From assembly GCA_948099385.1 (NCBI GenBank), contig CANUEZ040000062.1, forward strand, positions 2,170,001 through 2,234,000: a stretch of 64,000 bases of DNA, in the 5' to 3' direction. Shown here piece by piece: positions 1 through 13,000 of this stretch. Position 1 is the first letter of the stretch, and each line of letters opens with the position of its first letter. This DNA is from Fasciola hepatica. Lineage: Eukaryota; Platyhelminthes; Trematoda; Plagiorchiida; Fasciolidae. The notes under the pieces were generated by a model. That model saw only the letters and a program-made list of their open reading frames with translations, had not been told where the DNA came from and did no database searches. The translations under genes were made by a program, and so were the position numbers.

Positions 1-167
1 GACTGGGTGAACTCGGAACACGGGTGCGGTATGTTCTGGCTCCACGTAGACGATACGTTCCCTCACCTCTGTGTTGAGGTCATTTGCCACACCATTTAGG
101 ATAACTTCACCAGTGTGGTCCGCGGACGCAGTCCGAGCGGTCTTGGAGGCGATGGTAGTTTCAGCTG
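1..167 (-). CDS. unc-22: Linker and start of post-kinase Ig 4, running off the window
   Basis: At least 167 nt, entering in phase 1, open to the left edge. ASKTARTASADHTGEVILNG is a linker; YVEPEHTAPVFRVHPV looks like the A strand of the next Ig. The acceptor is a tandem NAGNAG (TAGCAG), so the exon may begin at 167 or 164, adding or dropping one Ala. Confidence 0.82.
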
Positions 168-3100
168 CTATTTGGGATAGTTATTGGATGAAATAAGAAA
201 TGAATAAGTAAACAACAATAATTCAGTTACTACCGTGAGTGATCTTTATTTCGGACTTATACTGCTAAATGCAAGCAACGGCTCTGAGATTTCGGGAGCT
301 TGAACAAGTTTTAATCGCACATTACAGGATGGGTCAAAACATTCCAATCCCTTTTCGTTTAGTGCCTATTCTGTATGGGGAATGAGAAAATATGATTTAC
401 TGCGTACATCATGGGAATACAAACGTGTCATTCCTCATGTGTATGTAATTATACTAATGATAATAATACCACTTTTATTTATCATCCAACAATAGCCCAG
501 TATTACTCTTGGAAGAGGGATGCGGTAGATTGGCGGCTGTCAAAGAGGGATATCGACCGGCGGTGGCGAGATTCGCATCCGGGACTCCAAGGTTCCCCAC
601 AGCCGGTCACCATTTAAGAAATAAGTATCATGTCAAAAAAATGACTCACCCCTCATACGCAACCAAGGACTGTTATGGTCTGGCCCGGGTTCACTTAAAC
701 GTGAATCAACTACACTGAACTGTGAGGCAGGCACCAAAATGTCACGTTAGCTAACAACAATAGAAATTCAACGTTAATCTACACAGATGTACGTAATGAA
801 CCATTGCTTAATCCGCGTTCTAATTTTTTCCGGTCACATAGTGTCCTTTTTTCCCCCTGACAGATTGGTCATTGGTAATTCAAACGGCATACGCACATAA
901 ACATGAACATTCAGGACATTATGATATTCTAAAGTTATTCCAATTTGATGATTACGAGAGCTTGAAGGAACCTTTGCTCGATTTTCCAGCCAGCTTCCAC
1001 TTACATCATGACAATTTCGTAACCCAATTCTAATCTTATGTGGTCCTTCACGCATATCTCACGCTCATAGCCGATGCTAGCCCCCGATGGTTTCGTGTAT
1101 CTTTTGAATGTACCCATGATTAAAGGATGGCATGAATAAGTGAACAGGTACCAAACACAGAATAAATCGGTTAACAGATAGTCAATAGACTATTTTTGAG
1201 CTTACTTTCAATAGTCACGCGTGTTTGACTCGCTGAGGTACCCATAGAATTCACTGACTGTACCTCGTACAAACCTGAATGTCTAGGGGTGACGGATTGC
1301 ACGGTCAACCGACTTCTTCGCCCGTCCGATGACGTAGTAATTAGGAAATCTTTGTCGAAGGTGATATCCTAACAATTGGTAATTCGGGAAAAATAAGAGT
1401 CGATTTGCCATGAAACTGTTACGTAATAGTTTAAAATAAGTGGGCAGTGAAACAGATGTAGTGCACTGCTTCATCTCGAGCGTCTAATAACTGTTCGCAA
1501 ACGTTAGACAGCTACATATGGACTGACCATTTTTAAATATTCGTCCGTCTGTTGAACAGACGGATCAGAAATATGTGCCCGCCCGGCTCATGGAAGATGT
1601 CGAGTTAACCTAATTACGAAACCTAACGGAAATCCAGTATTTTATAGTTTTTGTTTACATTTTTATCGTATAATAGTAGTACAATATTTCGCGAACAGGG
1701 CGCGGCCAATTAAAGATTGTCATTTGGAGAAGTGACCGGTGGTGGCGAAAAAAGATTCGAATCCCCGGAATAGAAGTATTGGAAGCCCATCATGATGACG
1801 GAGTTTGACCAGGGCTGGTGATGCAGTATGGTGTTCAAGCTGTATTTCAGTGTCAGAACATACTTGGGAACTATGAACCGTTCGTATAGAGTATTGTTAG
1901 GAGATAAAGCCGTACAGACAAAATTCAAAACGACTTCATCAGTTTTCTAAAACCTGTCATAGTGAACAAAAAAAGGAATCTCAGGGACTGGACGGACTAG
2001 GCTTCCCGTCAGTTACGAATGAAGCAAGCCAAGCTACTGTACCTCGTGTTAACGCAGAACCCCAACTGGTGATGTGGCATCTGTAAGAAATGGGAGAATT
2101 ATCTTTACGCAAGCAAACGGATGTATACTCTGATCAGATCACTGTATTGTCTTACTGTCAGTTTTCGATCATTTTTGTCCGTTTACACTGGTCCTACAAT
2201 CAGTCTACTTTCTCAACCACGATGCAATTTGTTTCCCGGACCTAATGTGCGATGAGTTAGGACAAATAAATCTGATTTTACCTCCGGCTCTGTCTTACTC
2301 GCTTCCAGACAGACGATTTAAATAAGTTTCTAGGCTTAAAAAGGCGATAATTCTTTCTGTGATTCAACTTTTTTCCAAACAACCTGTGGATCTTGTGATT
2401 GTTCGGATTGGTAACACAAGTACACTTGGTGTGGATACCTACTAGCACCACAGATCAAATTTCCAAGACACGATGGTAAGATATAGAGATCATATTACAC
2501 CCCGACTGAATGCAATTTTTTAAACCTTTCATTCCAACAATAGTTAAGGATGCAACAAACCAAAATGACCTTGACCCAAATCGTGTGCTATGCCGAGGAC
2601 AGTTAGCTCATGCTCGACTATGAAGAACTTTACTCCAGCCACAACCACATGTGCGTTCGTTTGCGTATCAGAAACCTTGTTGAAGAGACGGGACGGCAAA
2701 CACATTAACAATCACAGACCGCAACTGAAGGAGTGAAAGGAATCGTGTGAAAGTCAAAGATGAGATTTGTAATGTTCAGTCAGTACCTGAGAATCATCAC
2801 GCTGCTCATGTGGGATTCGTTCCTACGCATGGACGCCACCTCACGCTTTAGCTCGGAGTGTGGACTAACAGCTGAACTGTGAGGACATACCAAGTACTCC
2901 GGACATTTCGCATGGGGATCATACTTTAGCAAAACACCTCATTAAGGGACCGATGAATAAGGGACGCCCCGCAAACATTTTTCCAATTCCTCATCAGTTT
3001 CCCCATAAGAGTTAACGACACACCCCGCTTACCCGAACAATGGGCAGTGTACGATGTCCCTTAGGACTAAAATACCTCTCTACAAGGGACAGCTCGCCGG

Positions 3101-6100
3101 GTTGTGACGAAGCTGTTTTATGCCCGAAAATGCACGGAACTTGATTACAAGTAAAAACGCTATCCGTTAGCTAAATATGTATGTGTGTGGACCACTATGA
3201 GATTTGCTCGCCCATGTTTCGAAGGATGAGTTGGTCAATCGACCGACATTGCCAAATACACCCACCAAACTCACATTGCTCATATCCGGGGTTAGTATGT
3301 AGTTATCTGAACAATCATCAGATGATACACGCGAGGGCGATCAAGCTAGCACGTGAAATAAGATTCACCGATTTTGTCATCAGCAGCGGCTGGCTGGCGA
3401 GATTTAAATCCAGCTACGGCATTCCCGATCGATTTTCTGTGCGGCGAAGCCAGTGTTAACCGACGAGTTAACTTAGGAAAAAACACCGTGTGATTCTAGA
3501 AATCCATTCCTCGTTCATGCACGCTTCTTACGATTCAAATGAGATTACGGTTGTAAACCAACTGTGGAGTGTGCAAGTATAGGGATGACTGGGCAGAATA
3601 GTATCGGGTGCGCATGTCTGATGAGCGGCAACAACCGCGAAACCGGTCGCGTGTTTCCGGGGAACTTCTGTTCTGCCATCCAGATACAATGCCATTTTAC
3701 TCATTTCGAAAACCCCTCTACAATATTTCAAACTTCAATAAATTTGTTGTTGTCTTTTCACTTAGTATCATGGGACGGTAATTTGTGAAAGTTACTGGCG
3801 TTATTCATTGTTATTTCGAGTGAGTTAGCAAAACCTCTACGGAAAGGATACCCTGCACTTACGGACATTTTGGTTTTCCCCCGTGATTGACCCTCACTGA
3901 GAGGTCTTACTGTATTTACCAGTTCAAATCACATTAGCATACTGCATCTATGAAGATGAACTGCCTGCGACAGGATTTTCCTGTGTATCAACCGTGAGTG
4001 ATGTCCATGCAGGAGTCAGTGGATTTTGCCAAGTAGGACGTGTCGGACTCCATGGTTGGGTTTGCAAGACCCGCCTACTAGATAGTTGGAGGCACCAAGT
4101 TACATCACTACGCTTCGCGGCCAGTGGCGTAGTTGCATTCGGGCTCTTTCTTTGTCTGCTTGATATCCGCTTAAAACGTTTTTCGACTCTTTTTCACTGT
4201 ATACATCTATTCATTCTGCCTTCAGCTCAACGATGCTGTTAGGTAGCAGCCAAAACCACAATACAGAAATAAAAGGCTGATGGTTAAACGGGCTGAACTG
4301 AACTGGAGCAAACGACTTTTGCCATTAGGGTCAAGTCAACATTTATCACCTCTGACAAACCGTATTTCATGGCAAAGTGATCGTTGAAAATGCCACCCTA
4401 GTGGGATAGTTCTAATCCGATTTGCCATAAAATCCTAATGTCACAAGTATGGCCCCTAGAAAAGAGGAAGTTTGTCGTTTGTCTTGCAGGAAATGGAAAA
4501 CTGCACGACGTCTAATGAAAAGTTAGGCCCAAAAAACAAGGTAGAATTAACCGAGGAATTAAGAACGATACAAGCTGCTAACGTGACCTGATTGTGGCAC
4601 ATACCTGAAAGTGGAAGTTGATGACGAAGTTCTATTTTCTTAACTGTGCTTAGCAGTTGTTGGCCACAATGAAGAATAGGTGCAGAATTCACTTTCAAGC
4701 AGAATAACTTACAACACCGTTCAAAAACCAGCTAACGGTAGATGGTGTCTTGGACTCCATGAATTCTACATTCAACTCCAATGGCTGGCCGACTTGTAAT
4801 TGCGGAGGTGCTTGCAATTCCTGTTTTACTCGAGGAGCAGTGCCTCTCGGTGTGGACGGAGCCTGCTCACTGCTAGCAGTCGAGTCTCGACGTTCCACTA
4901 TGTGTTTTAGTGTGCGCGATTCCCGACGAGTCTCCCACTTTCCGGATGAATCTCGAGTCTCATGAATCTCTTCAGAATCGACAACCGTTTGCCGTGTTTC
5001 TCGAATCTCCCGTGTCTCGGAAGCGTGACGTTCGGACACACGGGTCAACGAATCAAATCGACTACGACTTGTATCTGATCGATAACTTGTCGGTTGTTGA
5101 CTGCTCGATCGAAGACGACGATCACCGCTATGTGCACTGAGGAACCGTTTGACACGGCTAGCTGTAGAGTATAAGAAAAGCAAAAACAGGTGTTGGAGAC
5201 GATGTCAGGGACGTCGACTGAACTAAGAATGTTAATATAAATATTATCTAAAGGAAAAAACGGAAGGACGAACGGTAACGTATATCACTCGGAATATTAC
5301 AAAACAAAACAACCTATACGTTCTTTGATTCGGTCCCTTTTCTTGTAACGTTCTTGCCTCGCGTCATTGCGCTTGTCGCAACCATATCATATCACTTAAC
5401 TAAGTTCATACAATGCATTCTGTCATAGTCAGTGTACTCGACCATCGTACATGGCTCAAGTTTCCTATCGGAAATGACTCCATGGTTATTCCAGTAAAGA
5501 AATATCCGTACAACTTGCTCGTTTTGTGGCTGCTGATTTATTCAGTAATCTGATATTCAAATCACTCCTCTCGGTCAATGTGGCTTTGAGTCTCCGAAAC
5601 AAACGGAACTACTGATCGCAAGGTTTAACGCACTGACAGAATTTAATTTCAAATGTCAAAAGCAGAGCTAAAAGCAGTAGTTTGTCACCTTGATTGATTA
5701 ATCGATTTCTTCCACTAGAAAAAGATAAATACAATCACACAGACGGTGATAGTGTTTACATTTTCAGATGTATATGAATTAGAGAAGAATATCAATATCT
5801 GTCTATTCAGATGATGGTTTAATATCTGAATATCGAAGCATAAATGTCATGGTTTTGGTTTACAAGACACGATATACTATACAAACAAATTTATAACTGC
5901 TCCTTGTGTTTGATAATTGCCCTCTTTCTGCCATGCTCGATTCCGCTCACGTGACTATCAAAAACGGTCATTTATGGCAACCGTTAGGATGACCGGGGTT
6001 ATCGTAACTCACATACCTGCATGTTTCATAGCAGAGGAGAAGACTTGTCATTCGTCTGTCACAAAGGATACCCAACTAGAATAACCGATTTTACAATCGT

Positions 6101-6993
6101 TATAGTGTCTTGGGGGTTGTCTCGTGATGTTTTCGTTTGTAGGCTGGTATGTGCATGAGTCTATTTTACATTTGATATGATGCAATGAAACGTGAGAACT
6201 GTTTGAGACTGGGGGAGGGGGGGGGGGATATCACATTCGCTGGTGGGCTTGAAAAAACAACTCACCCTCAACCACCACCTTGCAACTGGTCTCGTCTTCA
6301 CCACGACTGTTTCTGGCCACACAAGAATAATGGCCGGAATCTCGTTCTGCACAATTGTACAGTTCCAGCGAACTGATACCAACCAAGGTCTGAATTTCAT
6401 AGTTTCCATCGCCCTTGCGTAATTCACGTCCATCCTTCATAGGGAAAGAACAAAAAAGCCTTATTGATTTAGTGAAACAGAAAATATGGTCAGACAGATC
6501 TAAGCCACTGTGGTTTGAAATAAACGGAAGGTTACTTGAAAAACGATGCCCCAAAGCCTTTCAGGTAGATTTTTGGTGCAGTTATTTTCAGTAGGTGGGG
6601 TACATACGAATAAAAACAGTCATGCGTTCAAAGCGTAATTACAGACGCCCTGAGTCGGAATGTACCTTGTACCAGGTGATTTGTGGTGGCGGATGTCCAT
6701 CTGCAGTGCATGTGAGCTTCACGCCACCACCTTCTTGAATGTAACGATTTCGCAGATGGAACGCGAATCGCGGCTTTGTTTCCTCCATGTGGAACATTTC
6801 GACTGGAGGCAGCTCGATGCGTTTCCTGGACGGTGGCAACGGTGTAGCTGTTGTCGGTCAAACGAAGAGAAAAGAACGGGTGGGGTGAAAGAGTGAGTGT
6901 CTCGCGCCAAAAAGCACGTACGGATGTGATATGTTATGCGAACGCGCACGTCTCCATACTGATTGATGATCACCTCTTCAGAGGAGATTGCAT

Positions 6994-7034
<41 letters not shown>

Positions 7035-10000
7035 GTCACCATCACCATCAAATCGCTACCCATCTGGCATGTGAGATTTGCACCCAGTACATGAACTAGA
7101 GCTTCCTCATTCTACCGAATAAATCGAGCGCTTCTTGAACTGTGGATAGAATATTGGAATAAGCACGCTAGTTTGTTAGACGGCTACGTTGCGCTTTTTC
7201 GAGCGCGCTAGGGGGGGAGGGAGGTCGTGAACGCCAATTCGGGGACACATGGAGACGAGTATTCGGTTTTGTCTACGGTGGATTACTTTACGTAAAGTTA
7301 GATAGAATTGCGCATTCACAGGGCCGATACAATCGCAAATGCGAGTGATATTAGCTGTGAGAAACTGATATCAGAATAACTGATGCGCAGTGTGCGTCAT
7401 GCTGAGCAAAAATGTGAACTTGAGTCGGAGACCTGTCACTAACCTGGTTTACTCTCTTGCAGTGGTTGGACGGTGAGCATAGCCGGATATTCACGGCGGC
7501 CGAAACTGTTCTCCGCACGAACAGTGTAGTGGCCAGCATCATCCATACGGGCACGATTGATTTTCAGTGAATAGTCACGACCTGCGTATCGCTGCATGTA
7601 TTTGACACTCTGGGTCAGCTGAGTATCTTTATAATGCCTACATCAAATGGGACAAGATGGATGGAACAGCAATCACGTGAACTTCTGTTTGGACAAAGTT
7701 AAACATCTGTTCAATCTGGCATGATTAAACGATTTCCCTGTAAACGAATAACGAGTAGCGCATATAGGCAGTGTCAAAAACCTACTCAGTTTATAGTTCG
7801 AGCTTCGTGACTTAATCAAGGTATATCAGCCCACTGGGTAATGATACTTATTTTTTCAAATTTTCCTCTTGTTTACGTTGATTCTTTGCTCCGCTATGAG
7901 TAGTTGAATACGTGTGTGACCTTGATTGCCAGAGTAAAGGGCTCTGAGCAAAGTAAGCTAAAATGTAACAAGGTATGGAAATATGATTAAATTGATCAAC
8001 GGGATTCCATAAATTATCCCAGATTATATTTAGACTGGGTTACTACCTAAATATTGTGTTAGAAGCCGTTTCTTCGGCCAGTATAGTTTTTGTGGTTGTG
8101 CTTATATGAGAAAGTCAAGAGAAATTCTTTCATAACTTGGAAAGCCCACGTTAAAACTGCCTCTTAATGATGTCCGTCAAACATCCCGAAAAATCACAAT
8201 TCCAGTTCGCATCTATGCGAGTGTTGGTATCAAGGTCATTTGAGCGTACCTTGTTAGATAATGGTCAGGCTGTAAGCCACCATATTGTTGTTGGAATAAT
8301 GTAAGCGTTGGTGCCTGTTGATACACCTACTGAGCTTCGGCTCATGGAGTCTTCTTTCCCTTGTGCTTTGCAGATCGAACACGCCCAACCCCCCGGCGGA
8401 AGATCACTGCTGCTTCCATGGTACAGTTAATCAATTTTATTATCATCGCGATAGCGATGTAAAGATCCACTAAAACTGAATTTTCTCGGCATTTTTTTTA
8501 ACGGAGATCTAAGTAAAATTGTAGAGAGTTATAATTTTAAATCTTTTGTGCCGTATCTTGCTCAGTGTTTTACCGCAAACAGGAGCATCAATTATCAAAT
8601 AAATCACAGAAGCCCCAGGAATCATCCTCCATCATCATCGTACCGCGGTAAAAAGTAGGGCAAGCCCCACTGACCACTGCCTTTCTCACCATGTTGCAAG
8701 CTGAAGTTAGAAGATGGACAGGGACTGGACCTACATGGGTGGGAAAAGGAAAGAATGCCCTAATAGCCAACACACCAAATACAGTCTAACTGTACAAACG
8801 CACATCGATCAGTCATTCTGATTCGATAGAAAGTGACAACACGATCGCCACTGCTCGCGGTTCGCTACCATATTCTTCAGTGTCTCGAGCCAACTGGTAG
8901 ACGGATCTTTTGGACCCCAACCATGAAGACATGAATCACCTACTTTTCTTAAGTCTGCTGTACATTTTCTCATTCCTCGCTGCCACGTCATCTGTTGACC
9001 TCCACGTGGTCTCTTCCACTCCCTAGGAGGAACGGAGAATATGACACGGTACGGCAGACGTGTGTTTGACATATGTAACACATGGCCCAACCAACGAAGT
9101 CTACTGAGTTGGATGCGCTGTGACAAAACGTTCTGCGAATTAGTACCCAATACTCGCCCCAGGAATACACATTTCAGAAGAACACCTAGAAGATCGAACG
9201 AATAAGGCAATGTCATATATATCATGCTCAAAAGCTAGTGCCGGAAATCCGTATCCCTAATCCAGTGCGGGAGTATTTCCAGGCCTTCTCTCTCATTCCC
9301 CGTTGGACATAAGGCAGCGGAAGTTTTCAATGGGGCTAGTAACCAGGGCTTAAAAGACTGCATCGCAAGCCCAACGAAAAAAGGGCACGTATTTATTTCA
9401 TCAGGGAATTCAATTCAGGAGGCCTGTTATTTTGACGATGGGTATGTTTTTCAAGTGAGTACTTGGTACACGGTGAGTCGCGGAACGCTCAGAAAAAGTC
9501 ATTTGATGTAGGAATTTCCCCCGAAAATTTATCACGTTAGATGCCGACGTACCATACAAACGAGGATGATTGATTTGGATCGGAATAGAATGTTTAGATT
9601 TGTTGATGGACTTCAATTTGAGACGCCTCCAATGTTGGGAAAATCTTCACTGTTGTGATTGAAAACGCCCCCGAATTCAATAAAAAGAAGTCACTTGGGT
9701 AGGTAATAGATTTTCAGGACAACGCTTCATGCTATGCCTCACGAGAGGTTCGTAAGTAAAGTCACGCAAAACTATTTGTATGTTCATTATTTTGTGTAAG
9801 ACCTGTGAAAGCGTGTGCAACTTCAAGGTCCAGTTCACACAATTACCCTCCAATAGTGCACATTTAAACAACCGTGAAACCTCTGTGTTCTGAAGAGACG
9901 ATTCAAAGGTCTACCTACACACTCGCTATTGGGGTCAAAAGTGCAACATGTGATGGAGCCTATGCCGATGAGACTGCGAAAAATCATGGTGAATGGAGGC

Positions 10001-13000
10001 AAACCAAATGTTTAATACCTTATATGAACATTGTGTTCTTAATAATGTCTGCGTTATTTCAGTGTAAAAAAATCTCGTTCCATTTTCCCTTAGAGGCTCA
10101 TATTCCCTCATAGTTGCGACCCACTGGTAGTGGCAAAATACGGTTTCGTCTGCATTTCGAGCATGTGTATTCACCCCCCACAAGCAGACAGCAAAGGTTA
10201 TTGTCCTAAAACCTCGCCACTACTCGATAGTTAGCGTGCATATAAAATTATGTATTTCTTCGATATTACTTTCTTGTACGAGCACAAAATGCGCTTATCA
10301 AACATCCATGTGCTTCAGTTTCGACAATACCTGTAATAGTTGCTACTATGCAAACTTTACACAACAATTGAAATATTGAGGCAACCAATGGCAAATGTTA
10401 CCTTCTGCACCGCGTCGTGCCGCTGCCTTATTACGGCCATGATACCATACTCGTCATATTTACTTCACTGCCTGTTACAAACGAGCTCTGTCTGAGTAAT
10501 CAATAGCTCATAAGCTTTGAAAAATATGCGACTGACATTTGGTAGCTGTGAAGGAGCATGTTCGTGGCACTAAGCGGAATGATTATCACTTCGTTCTTGT
10601 GGCCATCCACAAGTAGAGGTAAACAATTACTGGGTACATCTCCATCCATCTTGTGATTTTGTAATGACTCACAAAACTATCAACATGTTTTGATTATACG
10701 GACTAAAACTGGTTTCCTGACGGCGGGAAACGCGCAGTCCGCCACCATGAACTCGGAAAAGAAAAGTATTCTTTGAGCCTAATCCGATTAATCTGTTCGC
10801 CCAGTCACGGGTGCTTTCGTGTGGTACAGTCATAAGTATTGTGGTATTAGGCTGATCATTATCAAAATAACCGTAAGAGTGATGACATACCAGGTGACAA
10901 TTGGATCAGAGATGGATAAGACACGACAATCGAACAGCGCGTTGTCACCTTCCGCAACCAATTGATTATGAGGCCACTTGATGAATCGGGGCCCGGCTTC
11001 TTTGCGATCTGTAATGCAAGCAAGAAGAAAGCGATCAGACGCGGATTCATTGTGTCCAACTCAACTAGCTTGCGGTCGGCGAACAGCTACCTAAAGACTG
11101 TTCAACACTCGTATGTGCGTGTACGGATTTATCACACCCTTGTCAAATTGGGTAACAATGGTATGCGTAATGGGTTGGCGCATGCTGCTTTGCTCTAAAC
11201 CGGATCGGGACGATGTAAAATTGTTCCGCACATGTTACGAGTGTGGATTCAAAATATAAAGTCACGCAACACTTGGCCCCAATCGTTGGTCTATTTACAA
11301 AAACCTTCATCATGCACTACGGATGTTCAAATGACCATTGAAACTGTGAGAAACATGCAGCTGCTTATCCACCGAGTCCCCTCAACTGGGATTCACACCC
11401 GGCGTGCATGACAGTGAGCCGCAGATTCGTCAGCCGTGAAGATATCATCCGGACGTCTTATCAACGGCTTAACTTGAGCCAGTTGGTTCACCAGGCACTT
11501 GCTAAGTACGCTGGAAAATTGTCACCCGCATGACTAGAGATTTCCGCGATGAATTTCGCCGTTTGGTTCAAGCAGTCACCTGGACAGCCAAACAGTCTCG
11601 CACGTTCGCGCACACTCTGCGGACAATTAATCCATTTGTTTCACACACTCGTAAACACGCACACTGGACTGATGCCAGTCATGCTCCACTCCGGACTGCG
11701 TTGGCCGATCAGATATTGTTACGTGTCTTACGGTCTTGAGTGGCCTGATCCGATTGTGCACCTGGCTTGCGTTTGCACTGGCATGCGAATGACTCACAAA
11801 CGTGCTGACGTGTTTGCGTCTTCGCTTGTCATGCCTGTGCTCGCTTGCCGTACTCTCGCGCTGAATGCCTACCCGTCCGTATGCGCGCAGTTACATTCTG
11901 CCCACTAAATTGGGAATACAACGAATTTCTTCTCTGTAAGGGCTTGTGTGATTCGAGGGCATTAGAAATGACCCAAAATAGCTTAACTACTTGTCCAGTT
12001 TAAATAGTAGACTTGAATTGATCACAACAACACCAATGATCAAAACAGGTCCGAAATCGCGAAACGTGGCCATAAATTAAAGTGTAACATTTTTTCTTAC
12101 GAACTGCGGTGCACACGAAGTAACTGTTGCCGATAACCGAGATATATTCGCGGCCTTACTGATACACTCAACTAGATAACTTACCAAAGCTGGTATCATG
12201 AATCTTATATTTTTCACGACGATTCTGTCGTAATGAAGAATAATTTGCCAGATGACCGATGGACGGATAACGTTGCCAGATATCACCCTGAAATAAAAGT
12301 TTCGAAAGAGAACAATTTAGACACATAAGCTAAATGAATCATAGTTGTTTTCAACATGTGGTAAGGGGAGATTCACATTCACTTATGAGATGAAAAAACT
12401 GCCTTGTGCGACAGGAACCAACCAGTCATTCCCGCTTATCTGGACAGACTTGCCACCGATGAAATGACCTTATCTTCTTGAAATGTGTGCTATTCGTTGG
12501 GTTACTATGACGCAAAACATCACGGACTGTTTGACATTTCTCTTCATCCATGTTCGTTTGATTACATATTTCGCTGTACAGCAGCAGTCAATGACATCGT
12601 CAATAATGATGAATATTAGGCTTTCAGCTTAGCGTTGGAAACCAGCCGGTAAAGCAGATGATAATTCACGATGCAATCGATGCTTTGAGCTTACCATGCG
12701 TTCATGCATTCGTGTCTGACAGTCTCTGTATCGAGAAGCCGGTATCCGTCTGCGCTGTTCATCATCCACTTCCGATTTTAGCCACGGATGTTCCAACGCT
12801 TCGTAGATAGTCATGCGTTGACTGAAAAACAACCGAAAACGTACACGTCAGTTAGGTGCCATTACGAGTACCACGTGCCACACCTTTCATTACGTTCCCT
12901 AGACAAATCTCCAAAAAAGAGAAAGCAACCAATTGATTTGATTTTCTTCAGTACAATTTGTATACTACTGACTTTGTGCAATCAGCAAAATCACACTTCG

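Noticed and set aside
2043..4638. A chain of micro-exon candidates for the middle of post-kinase Ig 3 (4605-4638, 2787-2871, 2043-2080), also phase-compatible
   Set aside because: It makes the Trp-to-Tyr span about 60 residues and lacks a proper E strand. The single exon 2570-2675 fits both phases and gives a normal span of about 42 residues.
8809..9231. The LINE tail as a host gene
   Set aside because: RLRWLGHVL and WKRPRGGQQMTWQRG are typical ends of LINE reverse-transcriptase proteins; it is a truncated mobile element.
11530..11908. Overlapping plus-strand open frames of 69 and 119 codons
   Set aside because: They lie inside an intron with no domain and no splice or promoter context; one has low-complexity His/Thr content. 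Probably chance.
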